This document shows positions 43,635-54,011 of a stretch of DNA of 64,000 bases, piece by piece (within the stretch, counting starts at the first letter, position 1; each line of letters begins with the position of its first letter). Made by a program: the position numbers and the translations under genes. Location: contig OY723262.1 in NCBI GenBank assembly GCA_963210315.1, forward strand, positions 1,426,001 through 1,490,000, read 5' to 3'. The notes beneath the pieces are model-generated. The model was not told the DNA's origin and did not search any database. It was given only the letters and a program-made list of their open reading frames with translations. Origin of the DNA: Rhynchopus euleeides. Its lineage: Eukaryota > Euglenozoa > Diplonemea > Diplonemida > Diplonemidae.

Positions 43635-43905
43635 CTTCGACGTCGACCCAGTGAAAGTGGGTTGACGCTTGGTCGACGCTTGGTGAGCGTCGACCCAGTG
43701 GAACCGGGTCAACGCCAGGTTAGCGTCGACCTAGTGTAATAAATGGGTTGACGCTTGGTCCAGGCTTGAATGGCAACCCAGTTGGTCCACTGGGTCGACG
43801 CTCCAAGCCTCGACCAAGCGTCAACCCAGTCCACTGGGTCGACGCTTTTTTATGGGGGGGGAAACCCAAAATCACTGGGTCGACGGTCGACGCTTAGCGA
43901 CATGC
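43635..43905. repeat. Cluster of inverted GTCGACCCAGTG repeats
   Basis: The words GTCGACCCAGTG, its complement CACTGGGTCGAC, and variants GGGTTGACGCTTGGTC occur about ten times in both orientations over 270 bp, giving many alternative stems. It is non-coding. Confidence 0.85.
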
Positions 43906-44323
43906 CTGGTTGGGGGGGGGTGGGTGGGGGGGGGGGTCGAGCAGCCTGGCAGTTCGTTTTTGGAAAACGTGACTCCCTCCCCCCCGCCCCGTTGGCTCAG
44001 GTCTGTTTCGGGATTCGTTCTAAACAAGCAGCAGCGCCTTCTGGCAACACCCGCGCAGGCCATGCCAGTGGGTCATCCTCATCGCAGTCGATGTCGGAAA
44101 AAACCCAAAACGTTACGAAACGTCCCCTCATACCCCCAACCCGTGTTGCCGCGAACATTGCGAGAGGGTGTCGGCAGAATTGCTTCTACCTTCGCTCTCT
44201 CTCTCTGCAATCCTACCACCCCGCGGGTCTCGCCAACCTTCAATATTCCTGACCATGCCAGTTCACTCCAACCCGACAGACCACCCCTCCCCACCACCCC
44301 CCTGCCCGCAGCCGGATGCCAGG
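43906..44323. other. Leader region of the glycosyltransferase; acceptor at 44310-44311
   Basis: G-rich runs at 43,910-43,940, then a C/T-rich stretch ending CCCCCTGCCCGCAG at 44311, 12 bases before the ATG. No gene is seen. Confidence 0.5.
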
Positions 44324-45998
44324 ATGCACGAGCTAGCGTACTTCCTCGCTGGGTTCTTTGCAGCCTCCTTCCTGGCAACCCTCGCCTATTCCAAGGGGCG
44401 AGGGCCACAGGTGGTATCCGGTATCCTCTTCGCTTGCATCGCACTGGTGGTCGCCCTTGCCCAGGTAGACAGCAACGATCAGAGGGAACGCCTTAAGTGG
44501 GCCAGCGGACAGTGGCAGGAGCCCACTGAGCAGGAGGCGGGTGCGCCCGGTGGTGGCGATGCTCAGGGCACCCCTGTGCCTGTGCCCGTGGGGGAGAACA
44601 GGACAGGCGAGCCGTGCCTGAGTGTCCCCTGTGCGGGTCTGCAGGACATAGGGTGTACCATATCCACGCCGGCACTGCGTGACCTGTGGGCTCCGCCAAA
44701 GGAAGAGCTTGCGAGCATTGCCGTGGGGCGGACTGTGTTCCTCTCGATGCACCGGCATGACGTGGCTGCGCCCAGCAAGCTGATGAACGAGATGTGGTAC
44801 AACATGCTGGTTCACTTCAGCAGGGCGATGCCGGGGCAGCGTGTTCTGATCGGCATGGCTGCCTGCCCCTTCCCCTCGCTGCAGCGTGTCTCCGGCCTGC
44901 GTGCAGCCGAGAGCGTGGTAAAGGATGGGGGCAATGTCAGCGGCACAGTGGCATGTCATCGAATGCCCCATCCCTGCGACTGCCCGCAGAAGGGACTTTA
45001 CAGCCGCTGCAAGCTGGCTCTTGTACTGGGTGTGCTCTACAGGGGGTTCGATGTGTACTGGATTGAGAGCGACACCGTTCTGTTCCGGAACCCGCTGGAC
45101 ATCCCCTTCGAGGAAGGGTCCGACATGCAGGGGTGTTATGAGCGGGGCTACCACATCAATATGGGGACGATTCGGGTCCGTGCGAACCCGAAGTCAATTC
45201 AGGCGTTTGAGCGTGCGTTCTATTCCCTGCAGAATGAGGACAGGATTGTGGCCTCGCTCGCTGCGCGGAAGAAGCACATCCACCCGTGGATCTTCGAGCA
45301 GGCAGCTGTTGCGCAGCAGTTCTTCCTGCCAGGGAGGGCTGTCCCAAAGGTGTGATAGAACAGCTCTGTTGTGTGCCTGAAAGGGCCAGGTGGTAGTGGG
45401 GGTGGGCTGTTGATAGTGGTTGTGTGTGCTGTGCGTTCTTCTGGGACTGCTGCAGCTTCACGACGCACTGGGCACTCGAGGCGTTCGTCTCATCCATCCA
45501 CCATCCTGTGCTGCAGTATCCGGACCTACCCGTCATGACGGCAACGGGAGTAGCCCGTTCGGCGAAACCAGTTGGCAAGGCAGCGGACTTTCCACTGGAG
45601 CAGTCTGCGTGTCGCGCACAGAACAAGAAGCGTCTGAAAATGTGGAGGGGTCTGGTATGTGTTGGGGGCACACTTTGCACTCGCGACGCGTATCCGTGAC
45701 TGGAATTTTGATCAAAGCAGGGGATCTTGCAAGCCTTTAGCTTTCACCATAGCCTCAGCCATGTATCGGCGTCCGTGGCGACCAACCCAACCCTCCTCTG
45801 ACACAGGCTAAGTCAGGCCAGCTCGTATCCGCGCATGCCAGTGGTGGCTGTGCCTCGCATGTCTGGAGTAAGAAGGGATTTCTGATTGAAATGAGGGCCT
45901 GGTTCGACCCAGTCGATGTCAAGAACTTCTGGGAAGATCCGCAGACCCAAGGCATCAGTGAGTTCAAGTGGTCTGTGCGGAAACCGACAGGTGGCTGA
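44324..45998 (+). CDS. Golgi-type nucleotide-sugar glycosyltransferase (PF03407-like)
   Basis: Proposed exons 44324-45349, 45517-45654 and 45807-45998 give 451 residues in one frame; the 3' joins are inferred. Two hydrophobic N-terminal segments (ELAYFLAGFFAASFLATLAY and VVSGILFACIALVVALAQV) suggest a type II or double-pass Golgi protein. The GT-A core shows LVLGVLYRGFDVYWIESDTV then LFRNPLD, where ESD (D250) stands at the usual DxD metal site, and GYHINMGTIRVRANP, typical of the nucleotide-diphospho-sugar transferase family PF03407. The final exon (FLIEMRAWFDPVDVKNFW) closes the frame. The donor sugar cannot be told. The ATG at 44324 is preferred over the upstream in-frame ATG at 44254 because the AG at 44311 lies between them. 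Confidence 0.75.
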
Positions 45999-46852
45999 GT
46001 TCCAGACTTAGGATGTACCGAAGTGTTCAGCCATGGGGGTGCTCCCACGACTGATGGTTACAAGCGACGAGTGTAGTGTTGTGAAGTAACGAAGTGCAAC
46101 TCGTCTCAGCATCGCGCGTTGCCAACTGCACATAACGAGCAGGACGTGCCATTCGGCTTCTTGCAGTTCCTTTCCCCACTCCTCCGGGCCAACAGCTGCA
46201 CCCCAGCATGTAAGTGTCTTTTCTAACCACTTTGTTCGTAACACCCTATCCCGTTAACCCGAGCATCTCTCACTGGTGTTGGCTGACACCTGCTGAGTGA
46301 CCTTCGCATTACGACCCTGTCTGCTTGCTAACCCTCCAAGGCCACCCTTTGGCCCTGCATTTCTCCCAGGCATGACACGTCTCTTTTTGTTAGTTGCAGT
46401 GCAGGTGCATTCATAGGTTCTTCCGCTCTGCGGCTGCGCGGACGCACACTCCACTGTATTGTTGAGAGTGGTTGTGCGTCCGAGGGCCCACAGTTCACCG
46501 ACGGATCCGATTTCTCAAAACTCCCAGCCATTCTCACTTACCCGAGGGGATGACGTGGAGACGACACAGCCCCCACGGCGTGTGCTGTGGACTGGGCGCA
46601 GGGGGGAGGTTGTCGTTGGAGTACGACCCATACACAAGGTATCGCAGGAAAATCCAGCAAGAATGCCGGGTGTGTAGATGCCACATATCCTGACCACCCA
46701 TTCCCCCCCCATCCCCTTCGCTGCCCTTTTTTGCCTTTTACTTAAGCCGCAGCATATTGACGGGGCAATGAGATACTGCCATCAGCAGCTGTATTGTTTG
46801 CACCACAGGCGCCTGTTCGACACCATTTGAACACAAACACAAGTGTGCCGGG
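45999..46852. other. Intergenic, no gene recognised
   Basis: No supported gene. A CACCACAG acceptor-like site lies near 46,808. Confidence 0.4.
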
Positions 46853-47104
46853 ATGTCTGCAGGAGGGCAGGGGTCGCCACCCCCACAGGCGGGGAAGACA
46901 GGGCCACCGGAGCCGCCAGCACCAGAGGCTGTGCTAGAAGTGCTGCCCGGACCAATGCTGCTGAGGATGATGGCATTCGAGAGTGGGAAGGACGGCTTCG
47001 CTGAGCTGGCCCCGCTCTCCGCGCAGATCGCCCCGCCACCACCGCCCACAGGGGGCAGCTCGTCTGACGTCGTGTGGAAGACACCGCCGGAAGGCCCTGC
47101 ATAG
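46853..47104 (+). CDS. Small Pro-rich ORF, unknown
   Basis: 83 codons (MSAGGQGSPPPQAGKTGP ... SSSDVVWKTPPEGPA). GC3 is as high as in the accepted genes, and an acceptor-like CACCACAG lies about 45 bases upstream. Proline-rich ends flank a short helical centre (LLRMMAFESGKDGFAEL). A longer minus-strand frame overlaps it, so the strand is not certain. Confidence 0.4.
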   Translation: MSAGGQGSPPPQAGKTGPPEPPAPEAVLEVLPGPMLLRMMAFESGKDGFAELAPLSAQIAPPPPPTGGSSSDVVWKTPPEGPA

Positions 47105-47608
47105 GCAGGGCCGTTGCCACCCTGTGGCATGCTGGCAGTTGGATTGTCTCGATCCATCCGCACTCGACCTGATTGTCCCCCGACACTCTCTGGAATGATG
47201 ATTGCCGTGGGTGCTCCAGGCAGAACGGCTCGCATTTCGAATGTTTCATAGGCGCCTGCATCGCAGGGTGGGGTGGGGCAGGGTGGAGGTGGGGTCTTGT
47301 AAGCTTTCCACTCAGCAACAAAGAGTGCCGTGTGTATGTTAGTCTTGTGCTGCGCTGAATGTGCCACTCTCGTTGTATCTCTTTCTTCCCCTGCCAATTT
47401 TGTGACGCACTGATACCCCTGCGCACTTCCAACTCTTGCCTCATGTACGGAGGGTGTGGTGTGCAGGCCACAGCCAACATAGCTGAACGCCATTTTCATG
47501 CGAGAAAGTTTTGAGTCCGCATGAAAGCTCTTTGGTAACCCCCCACGCACCATGTCCCATTCCAGCAACACCACCCTGCAGGCCTCCCTGCACTGCTGGC
47601 GGCATAAG
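47105..47608. other. Intergenic; acceptor at 47580-47581
   Basis: No gene is seen. ACCACCCTGCAG ends at 47581, 27 bases before the next ATG. Confidence 0.5.
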
Positions 47609-48851
47609 ATGTTCATCCGGGTGTGTGCCGACATCCTCGGCAAGAAGGTGAACCTGGAGCTGCCCTTCAATGGCGTGCCCAGCCTGAACGAGCTGCAGAG
47701 GAGGATCGACGATGTGTTCACCGCTGAGATGCGGGTCATCTCGCCTGCCCAGGGGTACACCGCTGCGTCGGAGCGCTTCCTCACGAACAGGATGCAGGTG
47801 TACGACGACAGGCACCTGAAGTGGGTGGACCTGGTCAGCGGTGACCAGATCACGACAGACCGCTGCCAGGTCTACGCCTTCCGGGAGACGCTGGGATCCC
47901 CCATCCGCGACGTGCAGCAGGAGATGCCGGCACCGCGTGCGCCTAGCAACAACGTTGCCTACGCGTCGCCCTCGCCGACCCGCAGTGGGTATGGGTCCCC
48001 CGCACCCGCCTATGGGGGTGGGTCGCCGTACAGCGTGAGCTCGCCCCAGAGCGAGTGGCGTGTCGGGAAGGAGCGTCCGAATGTGCCATTCCAGGAGAAG
48101 ATCGACACGACGTTTAACGACTTCAACACGTCGCGGACGGGGTATATCAGCCACGGCGAGTTGGCGAATGGGTTCAAGACTGTGGATGTGGACTTCACAT
48201 CCGGGACGCTTGATGAGCTGTTTGCGAAGGCGGACCGCAACCAGGACCAGCGGATCACCCCGGATGAGTGGCGGGCGTGGTGCACCATGTACCCCAACAC
48301 GCTGGACTGTGTCTACTTCAGAGGGCGTGACAGGGTGGAGGAGGAGGAGGTGGCCAACGCGACGCGCCGCCTGCAGGACGAGGTCCTTCACAACGAGACA
48401 CGCGAGCAGCAGCTGCGGCGCGAGCTGGATGACATCCAGGCCCGGAAGGGGGAGGCTGCCCGTCAGCTGGACCAGTACCGCGCGCGCCAGGCTGCCTTCC
48501 AGCAGCGCAGGGACACGCTCGAGCAGCAGGAGCGTGACCTGATGGAGCAGGAGATCCGGCTCGAGCGGCAACGCGACCACCTCCGCACACAGGAGCACCG
48601 TTTCAACGTTGCAGCGCAGAAGTTCGACCAAGCCACAGCGGTATGCAACGGGTTGGGGTAGGGTGGTTGTGGGGCCAAGAGAGTGGCAGGGCGACGGAGT
48701 ATTTTCCTTCGTGGCTTTCACGACAGAATCGTTCACATCAGTGAATGTCCCTGCCCCCCCCCCCTCCCCAGTTTCTTCACACCTTGACACCGTGCACACC
48801 CACACACAGGCAAACCAGTCACCGCGTCGTGCAATGCGGACAGGTGCATGA
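47609..48851 (+). CDS. BILBO1-like flagellar cytoskeleton protein (NTD, EF-hands, coiled coil)
   Basis: Exons 47609-48640 and 48810-48851 (donor GTATGC, acceptor ACACAG), 357 residues. Residues 1-110 (MFIRVCADILGKKVNLEL ... MQVYDDRHLKWVDLVSGDQI then CQVYAF) match in pattern the ubiquitin-like N-terminal domain of trypanosomatid BILBO1. A Ser/Pro/Gly linker follows, then two EF-hands: NTSRTGYISHGE (degenerate at position 1) and DRNQDQRITPDE (canonical). A coiled coil to the end is rich in Arg/Gln/Glu (ELDDIQARKGEAARQLDQ). BILBO1 builds the flagellar pocket collar; this protein is shorter than the roughly 590 residues of the trypanosome one, with a shorter coiled coil. The start at 47609 is chosen because the acceptor at 47581 excludes the upstream ATG at 47552. 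The family match is from memory of the fold, so a search should confirm it. Confidence 0.75.
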
Positions 48852-50027
48852 GAGCGTCCTTTCGCTAGGCCGTTCCTGGTGTCCGCAACCGTGAGACAAG
48901 GCGATATCTTCAGGGATGTCCAGCATGTCTCAAAGCTCGCAGTGGCAGAGTTCCCCACTCACCCCACCGTGTCCCCTGGTGTTGACTTTGTAGTGTACTG
49001 TGCACCTCCGTGGTGCCTGTTGTAACTGTACCAGCCCGTCTTTCCTCTATGATCAGGCACTGCTGTGTTGGGTAGCAACCCCCCCTGGCCCACCCTCCCA
49101 GCGAGTTATCGAAACAGAGCATCTCTGGATCACCACCACCACCACCACCCGCCCCCCATAGTGGTGTGGTGGTTTGTTGTATACCAAATGTCTTCGCGCT
49201 GGCACGCAGACACAGCCTTCAATATGTGCACCGGCAATATACACTACCCCGAGCTTGTTCTGTTGTCATGCGGGCAATCACTGCAGGAAACTGCCCCTCA
49301 TGGCGAGAGAGGGTGGCGCAACACAGGGACACACCTCGCCCGAGGGGGGGACTTTCCCAAACATTACCCGGTGCCCAGTGCGCATTACTGAGTGTTTTGT
49401 TTGCTTCTTATGCCTTGGCACCTTCGGAAACACTCTGACCCCCCCGTAGTCGAATGGTTTACGTGGTCGATATGTATGGTTAGGCAAGCTCGACGGGGTT
49501 TGAGAATGCATCCACCCACACATTAGGATGCGATGGAAACCGGTTTCGAAACATTTTGAGCAGTTTTGGGCAGCTACTGGGGCCTTCGCACTGTGCCAAA
49601 CGGTGCCGGTGTGACACTTGTTGTCTGCTGGCACTGCAGCACACTGCAGAGCGAAGGGTCCTCTGATCTGTTGTCACTGGGCGTTTGTGCGAGGGTGGGT
49701 ATCCGAGTGGATCGCATATAGAGTGGGTGGTCACCCGGAGAACAGGCTCGGATGGGGGCAACGCTCAAAATACTGGAAACTTGATACGAACACAACGCTG
49801 AAGAACAGCAGCTGGAGGGGCTGTCTGCATAATCGATCTCAGCAGATGCAGTGTGTCGCCAGAGTGCTTAGGGTCAGCAGCAGTAATGCCTGGCATCCGG
49901 TGGTGTCCGTCGGGAGTCGTTAGCAATCGGTTATCCCCTCCCACCCGCGTCCCCCGTGCACCATGGGCTGGTTGAATCGAGTCTGCGTTAGGAAGGGGCT
50001 GGTGTGTGGTGTTCGTGTGATCTGTTC
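48852..50027. other. Intergenic, no gene recognised
   Basis: No supported gene or RNA. A (CAC)n tract lies near 49,130-49,155. Confidence 0.4.
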
Positions 50028-50455
50028 ATGATGAGACAAACCAATCTATTCATGCGTGTCTTTAAACGGATCCCTGCGGGGGATGTTGATACAACGGAAG
50101 GCTACATACTGCTGACAGGCACACCATCCCACAATGCAGCCTCCCTCAGGCTGTGTGTGTGTGTGTGCAGAGAACAGCCCTGCCTTGCAATGATGACTAA
50201 TCTGCAGCCTCCCTCTTCCGAATGGCTTTGACGAGTCCCTGCTCCGAACCTAAAGGCACTTCATGTGCTTCCAAGCTCTGATGTGGCACACCTGTGGGCA
50301 GGAAACCCGTAATGTACTCCGTGTGGCGTGTGATGATAGAATTACTCCAGGGCACTGGACGCTGAGCAGCCTCGTGCTGCGCTGCTGAACATCGTAATTC
50401 TCAATCAGCGTTGACATTCTCTGACAAGCCACTTCATTCCATTCCACACCGTGTA
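50028..50455. repeat. Truncated copy of part of the 3.8-kb unit
   Basis: Nearly identical to 50693-51118 (from ATGATGAGACAAACCAATCT to CATTCCATTCCACACCGTGT), with small differences such as an expanded GTGTGTGTGTGTGCAG. It ends abruptly at CACACCGTGT. It marks the left fringe of the array. Confidence 0.9.
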
Positions 50456-50768
50456 TCATTGCACCACTACATCACACTTACCCACTGTCCCACAACCACA
50501 ACACGCACGTACACGCTTTTTGTATTCATGTATGCTGAATGATGACAACAGCACCCTCTCCGGTCTCAACTCAACACATGGGAGACAGATTGCAACTTCG
50601 AACAACCCCGGTACCCGTCTGACAGCATGCGGTGTGTGCCGGTGTGCCGGTGTGCTGGTGTGCACTGCTGTGTGGAGGTGGGGGTGCCCTGCTCATGATG
50701 AGACAAACCAATCTATTCATGCGTGTCTTTAAACGGATCCCTGCGGGGGATGTTGATACAACGGAAGG

Positions 50769-51112
50769 CTACATACTGCTGACAGGCACACCATCCCACA
50801 ATGCAGCCTCCCTCAGGCTGTGTGCGTGTGTGCAGAGAACAGCCCTGCCTTGCAATGATGACCAATATGCAGCCTCCCTCTTCCGAATGGCTTTGACGAG
50901 TCCCTGCTCCGAACCTAAAGGCACTTCATGTGCTTCCAAGCTCTGATGTGGCACACCTGTGGGCAGGAAACCCGTAATGTAACCCGTGTGGCGTGTGATG
51001 ATAGAATTACTCCAGGGCACTGGACGCTGAGCAGCCTCGTGCTGCGCTGCTGAACATCGTAATTCTCAATCAGCGTTGACATTCTCTGACAAGCCACTTC
51101 ATTCCATTCCAC
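50769..51112 (-). CDS. Possible minus-strand short gene within the repeat unit
   Basis: The frame from ATG at 51112 reads MEWNEVACQRMSTLIENYDV, then QQRSTRLLSVQCPG. Skipping 68 bases (GTAATT ... CATCAG) gives SLEAHEVPLGSEQGLVKAIR, then KREAAYWSSLQ and a stop at 50769. Helical and protein-like, but no family is recognised and the acceptor is not the usual ACAG. Direct repeats of TGACGTGA lie just upstream on the minus strand. It recurs at +3,813, +7,626 and +11,439. Confidence 0.3.
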
Positions 51113-51295
51113 ACCGTGTCCACGACACCCATCACGTCAAGTCACGTCAGCACACCACACATGCACGGATGTCGTTGCTGACCGTGAAGGCGGTAGACAC
51201 ATTGTATTGTTATTGTATGCCGAATGATGACAACAGCACCCTCTCCGGTCTCAACTCAACACATGGGAGACAGATTGCAACTTCGAACAACCCCG

Positions 51296-51604
51296 TTACC
51301 CGTCTGACAGCATCTGTAGTCTCTCCTTCACGCCGGTGTCTCGGACGATCGATTCGACTGATCTTCCCACCCGCTCCACCTCGTCATCGAGGCATTGGGG
51401 CAGGTCGGCCGCAGGCGGACCGCGCCTGGCATCGCTGCAGCTGCTGCTCCCTCCCAACGGCGGCAGTATCGCCTGCCGCCTGCCGAGCCGCGACCTCAAG
51501 GTCGCTGCGACAGATACACCATCTCGTGCCGTGCGCCCTGTCCAGCTCAGTGGGGACTGCTTGTCCGTCTTGTCGCCCTGATTGTCGCATCGGTTCTCCA
51601 GGCA
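51296..51604 (-). CDS. Possible minus-strand coding segment (strand ambiguous)
   Basis: The minus frame reads GDKTDKQSPLSWTGRTARDG then DLPQCLDDEVERVGRSVESI and ends KERLQMLSDG-stop inside the 150-bp box. The + strand frame over the same bases is also open (TIDSTDLPTRSTSSSRHWGR), and the two frames share the same third-position bases, so GC3 cannot decide between them. There is no clear start. It recurs in every unit. Confidence 0.25.
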   Translation of the reverse strand, partial: CLENRCDNQGDKTDKQSPLSWTGRTARDGVSVAATLRSRLGRRQAILPPLGGSSSCSDARRGPPAADLPQCLDDEVERVGRSVESIVRDTGVKERLQMLSDG

Positions 51605-51686
51605 CCTTCACATCACACACACCTTGATTGCCTTCACCCCCACAGCACAGTGTGTCCTCCTCACACCTGGGCCCTGCACGCCCCCC

Positions 51687-53199
51687 ATGGCCCTGCCCTT
51701 CCTGAGGGTCGCGCTGCTGGCCCTCTCCGCCACCCTCTGTTTCAGCTCTGATGACGCTGTGCATCTCGCACACGTCACAGAGGTCCTGCGTGCCTCACGT
51801 GGTGCGGAGCAACCCCCGCGCCTGCAGCTGCTGAGATCAGTGGAGGTGTGGGACGACGCCCTGTGGCTGGCTGCGCTGCGGGCACTGCGGCGCACCTCAG
51901 AGCGCACCGTGCAGCAGGCGCTGCGCACGGCGGCAGTCGTGCCTCGTAATGCCTCCTTCGACGATGCTCACTGTCGGCACCAGCTGAAGCTGCATTATGA
52001 TGTGGCCGAGAATGGCGCCGCACGCCTCCGCAACCGTTGCGATGGCCGTGGAGGTTATGCCTTTACGGAGGCACGGGCCCTTAAGCTGCAGTTTGAACAC
52101 ACTGCGCTGTGCCCTGGTGCTGCTCCGCAGGAGACACGCCGCACACTGGAGCTGCGGCAGGACCATCACTTCGAGGTGCAGAGGCTTCTCTACGGCGAGG
52201 GTGTGACCCTACCCGTCACCGTGGACCTGTCGTGGGCTGTGGATGCATCACAGGCGCTCCGCCTGCGTGCCCCCGAGGCCCTGACCCACCTGGTGGATGT
52301 GCTGGAGGCCGCGCTGGGAGCACCCAGGCACCCCCTGCGCCTGCCTGTGCCCGTGGTGCTGGAGGACGGGCACCCGATTGCCGCGGAGGAGGATCTCGCG
52401 CCCCTGATGCACGACGCGGCGGCAGGCCTTGCGCGTGTCACCGCAACGCTGCAGGCCGACCAACCCAGCTCCCTGCATGCTGCTGTGGAGCTGCTGACCG
52501 GGCTGCGTGCGGTGATATCCGCCCTGCGCGACTCACACAACGCTGCTTGCTGTGCAGAGTCGCGCCTTCAGCGAGGCGGCGAGGGCTGTGGACGCCGACT
52601 ACTGTCGCCCCACCCTGCCTACGGATGTTGGTGCGGATGTGCTGCAGGCGCCCTTCCGGCTCGGCCCTCTGGAGTGGGCTGTCGGCAGCGCCGTGCCACA
52701 GGGCACCGTGCGCCTGAGCTCCGGAGGCACCACCCTGCAGGCCGTGACACGCGAGGTTGGGGACAGTGGGGACAGGGTGCAGCTGCACTTCGGCAGCACC
52801 CTGTCGACTGCCTTCGAGGGGCGCATGTTTGTGCACGCGGCAGTCTGCGCAAATCCCAACGGCTGCACCCCTGACCTGCACGTCGAGGCACATGCACACG
52901 GCAGCTTCATCGCTGCCCTCGGCCGGCCTGTGAAGGGGGGCTTCCGCCTCGAGTCGGCTGTGCTGCTGCAGGGCGGCAAGGCGCTCGATACCGTGTTGCG
53001 TGCAGAGGTGCTCCCCCCACCGCAGACCGCACGCCGGATGGCGGCGTCGCTCAGCCCCGAGCAGCGCCGCATGGCTGAGACGTACCGTGCCCTGCAGCTG
53101 CAGGCAGCAGGCCTTGTGGTGGTGGTGATCCACACGGCCCCCCTGTTGGCCGACGTACTCCACCTCGTGCCTGGCAGCCTCTCACGCGCACCGCCCTGA
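51687..53199 (+). CDS. Signal-peptide protein of unknown family, unit 1 (frame break near 52.5 kb)
   Basis: ATG at 51687 gives a signal peptide (MALPFLRVALLALSATLCFS), then a Cys-poor, Leu/Ala/Arg/Asp-rich luminal region with one Asn-x-Ser site (PRNASFDD). The first frame continues to 52874, but a second frame one base out of phase opens at 52516 and reads better (SRAFSEAARAVDADYC, GRMFVHAAVCANPNGCTPDL) to a stop at 53197-53199. Removing 46 bases (52512-52557, GTGATA...GTGCAG) joins the two frames in phase 0, but neither site matches the usual GTATG/ACAG intron. Alternatives are a +1 shift or a conserved indel. The second frame ends in a hydrophobic stretch (GLVVVVIHTAPLLADVLHLV). Family not recognised. 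Confidence 0.6.
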
Positions 53200-53204
53200 G
53201 GTTG

Positions 53205-54011
53205 ATGACGGATGGAGTGAGCAGCGACGCGCTCCGCTTCGATGAGGGTGTGCACGGGGCCCTGTCTGCTTCACAGCGTCTCGCTGTGGTGAGGGAGAAT
53301 GTCGAGTCTGTGCAGGCTTACATGCAGACCGTCCGTCCCACCTGGTCTGGCACCCGCAAGCGCGAGGTGCAGAAGCGCGTGCCGAAGCCGTGTATCGCTA
53401 CCGATGAGGTGCTCCTAGCGGACGACGACTTCGACGATGAGAGCTATGCTGACTTGCAGGGGGAGGGGGAGGGGCACAGCCCCAGAGGAGTCGAGACAGG
53501 GTCGGGCAGTGGGTCGGTGCTCCACACATTAGCGTCTCGGGTTGATCGCTACTTCGATGCGTACGATGTGCATGAGGCGGTGCGCCCTGCCATTCTCCGC
53601 CTGGGGAAGGACCGTGGGATCGACCTGAATCAGGCCTTTCGAGGGGGCACAGAGCTCGTCGACGTTCTGACGCGTGCTGGCGACAGCGTGGTGCGGCATG
53701 CCGAGCTGCACGTTGTCAGCCTCACAAAGTTCTTCTTGAGTGGTACGCCCTGTACAGAGGATGAGTCCCGCTTCGCCACCCAAGACGACAAGCTGGTAGA
53801 TCTGCTCCCCCCGCACGAGCTGCTGTCACCCCCCCGCCCCCCACCTGCAGGGAAGGGGGTGCTGCCCTACACTTCTGCGAGCCTGCCGGCCATTGTCATG
53901 GCGGCTGCGGTGCATGGTGTGCGCCCCATTGACGTTGTGGCGCCAGTTTCCTTCGCAGCCTGCAACCGCACCATGCCGTGGCTCTTCGCACACAGGCCGC
54001 CGCCTGTCTGA
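53205..54011 (+). CDS. Unknown acidic-linker protein, unit 1
   Basis: 268 residues from ATG at 53205, five bases after the stop of the preceding frame. A GGCAG acceptor ends at 53177, still inside the preceding coding region. Features: a charged N-terminus with GTRKREVQKRVPKP, an acidic patch (LADDDFDDESYADLQGEGEG), a helical middle (VDRYFDAYDVHEAVRPAILR), and a Pro-rich C-terminus. No family is recognised. If the GTGGTG...GGCAG stretch (53116-53177) were an intron, this frame would fuse to the upstream protein (738 residues in all). Confidence 0.55.
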   Translation: MTDGVSSDALRFDEGVHGALSASQRLAVVRENVESVQAYMQTVRPTWSGTRKREVQKRVPKPCIATDEVLLADDDFDDESYADLQGEGEGHSPRGVETGSGSGSVLHTLASRVDRYFDAYDVHEAVRPAILRLGKDRGIDLNQAFRGGTELVDVLTRAGDSVVRHAELHVVSLTKFFLSGTPCTEDESRFATQDDKLVDLLPPHELLSPPRPPPAGKGVLPYTSASLPAIVMAAAVHGVRPIDVVAPVSFAACNRTMPWLFAHRPPPV

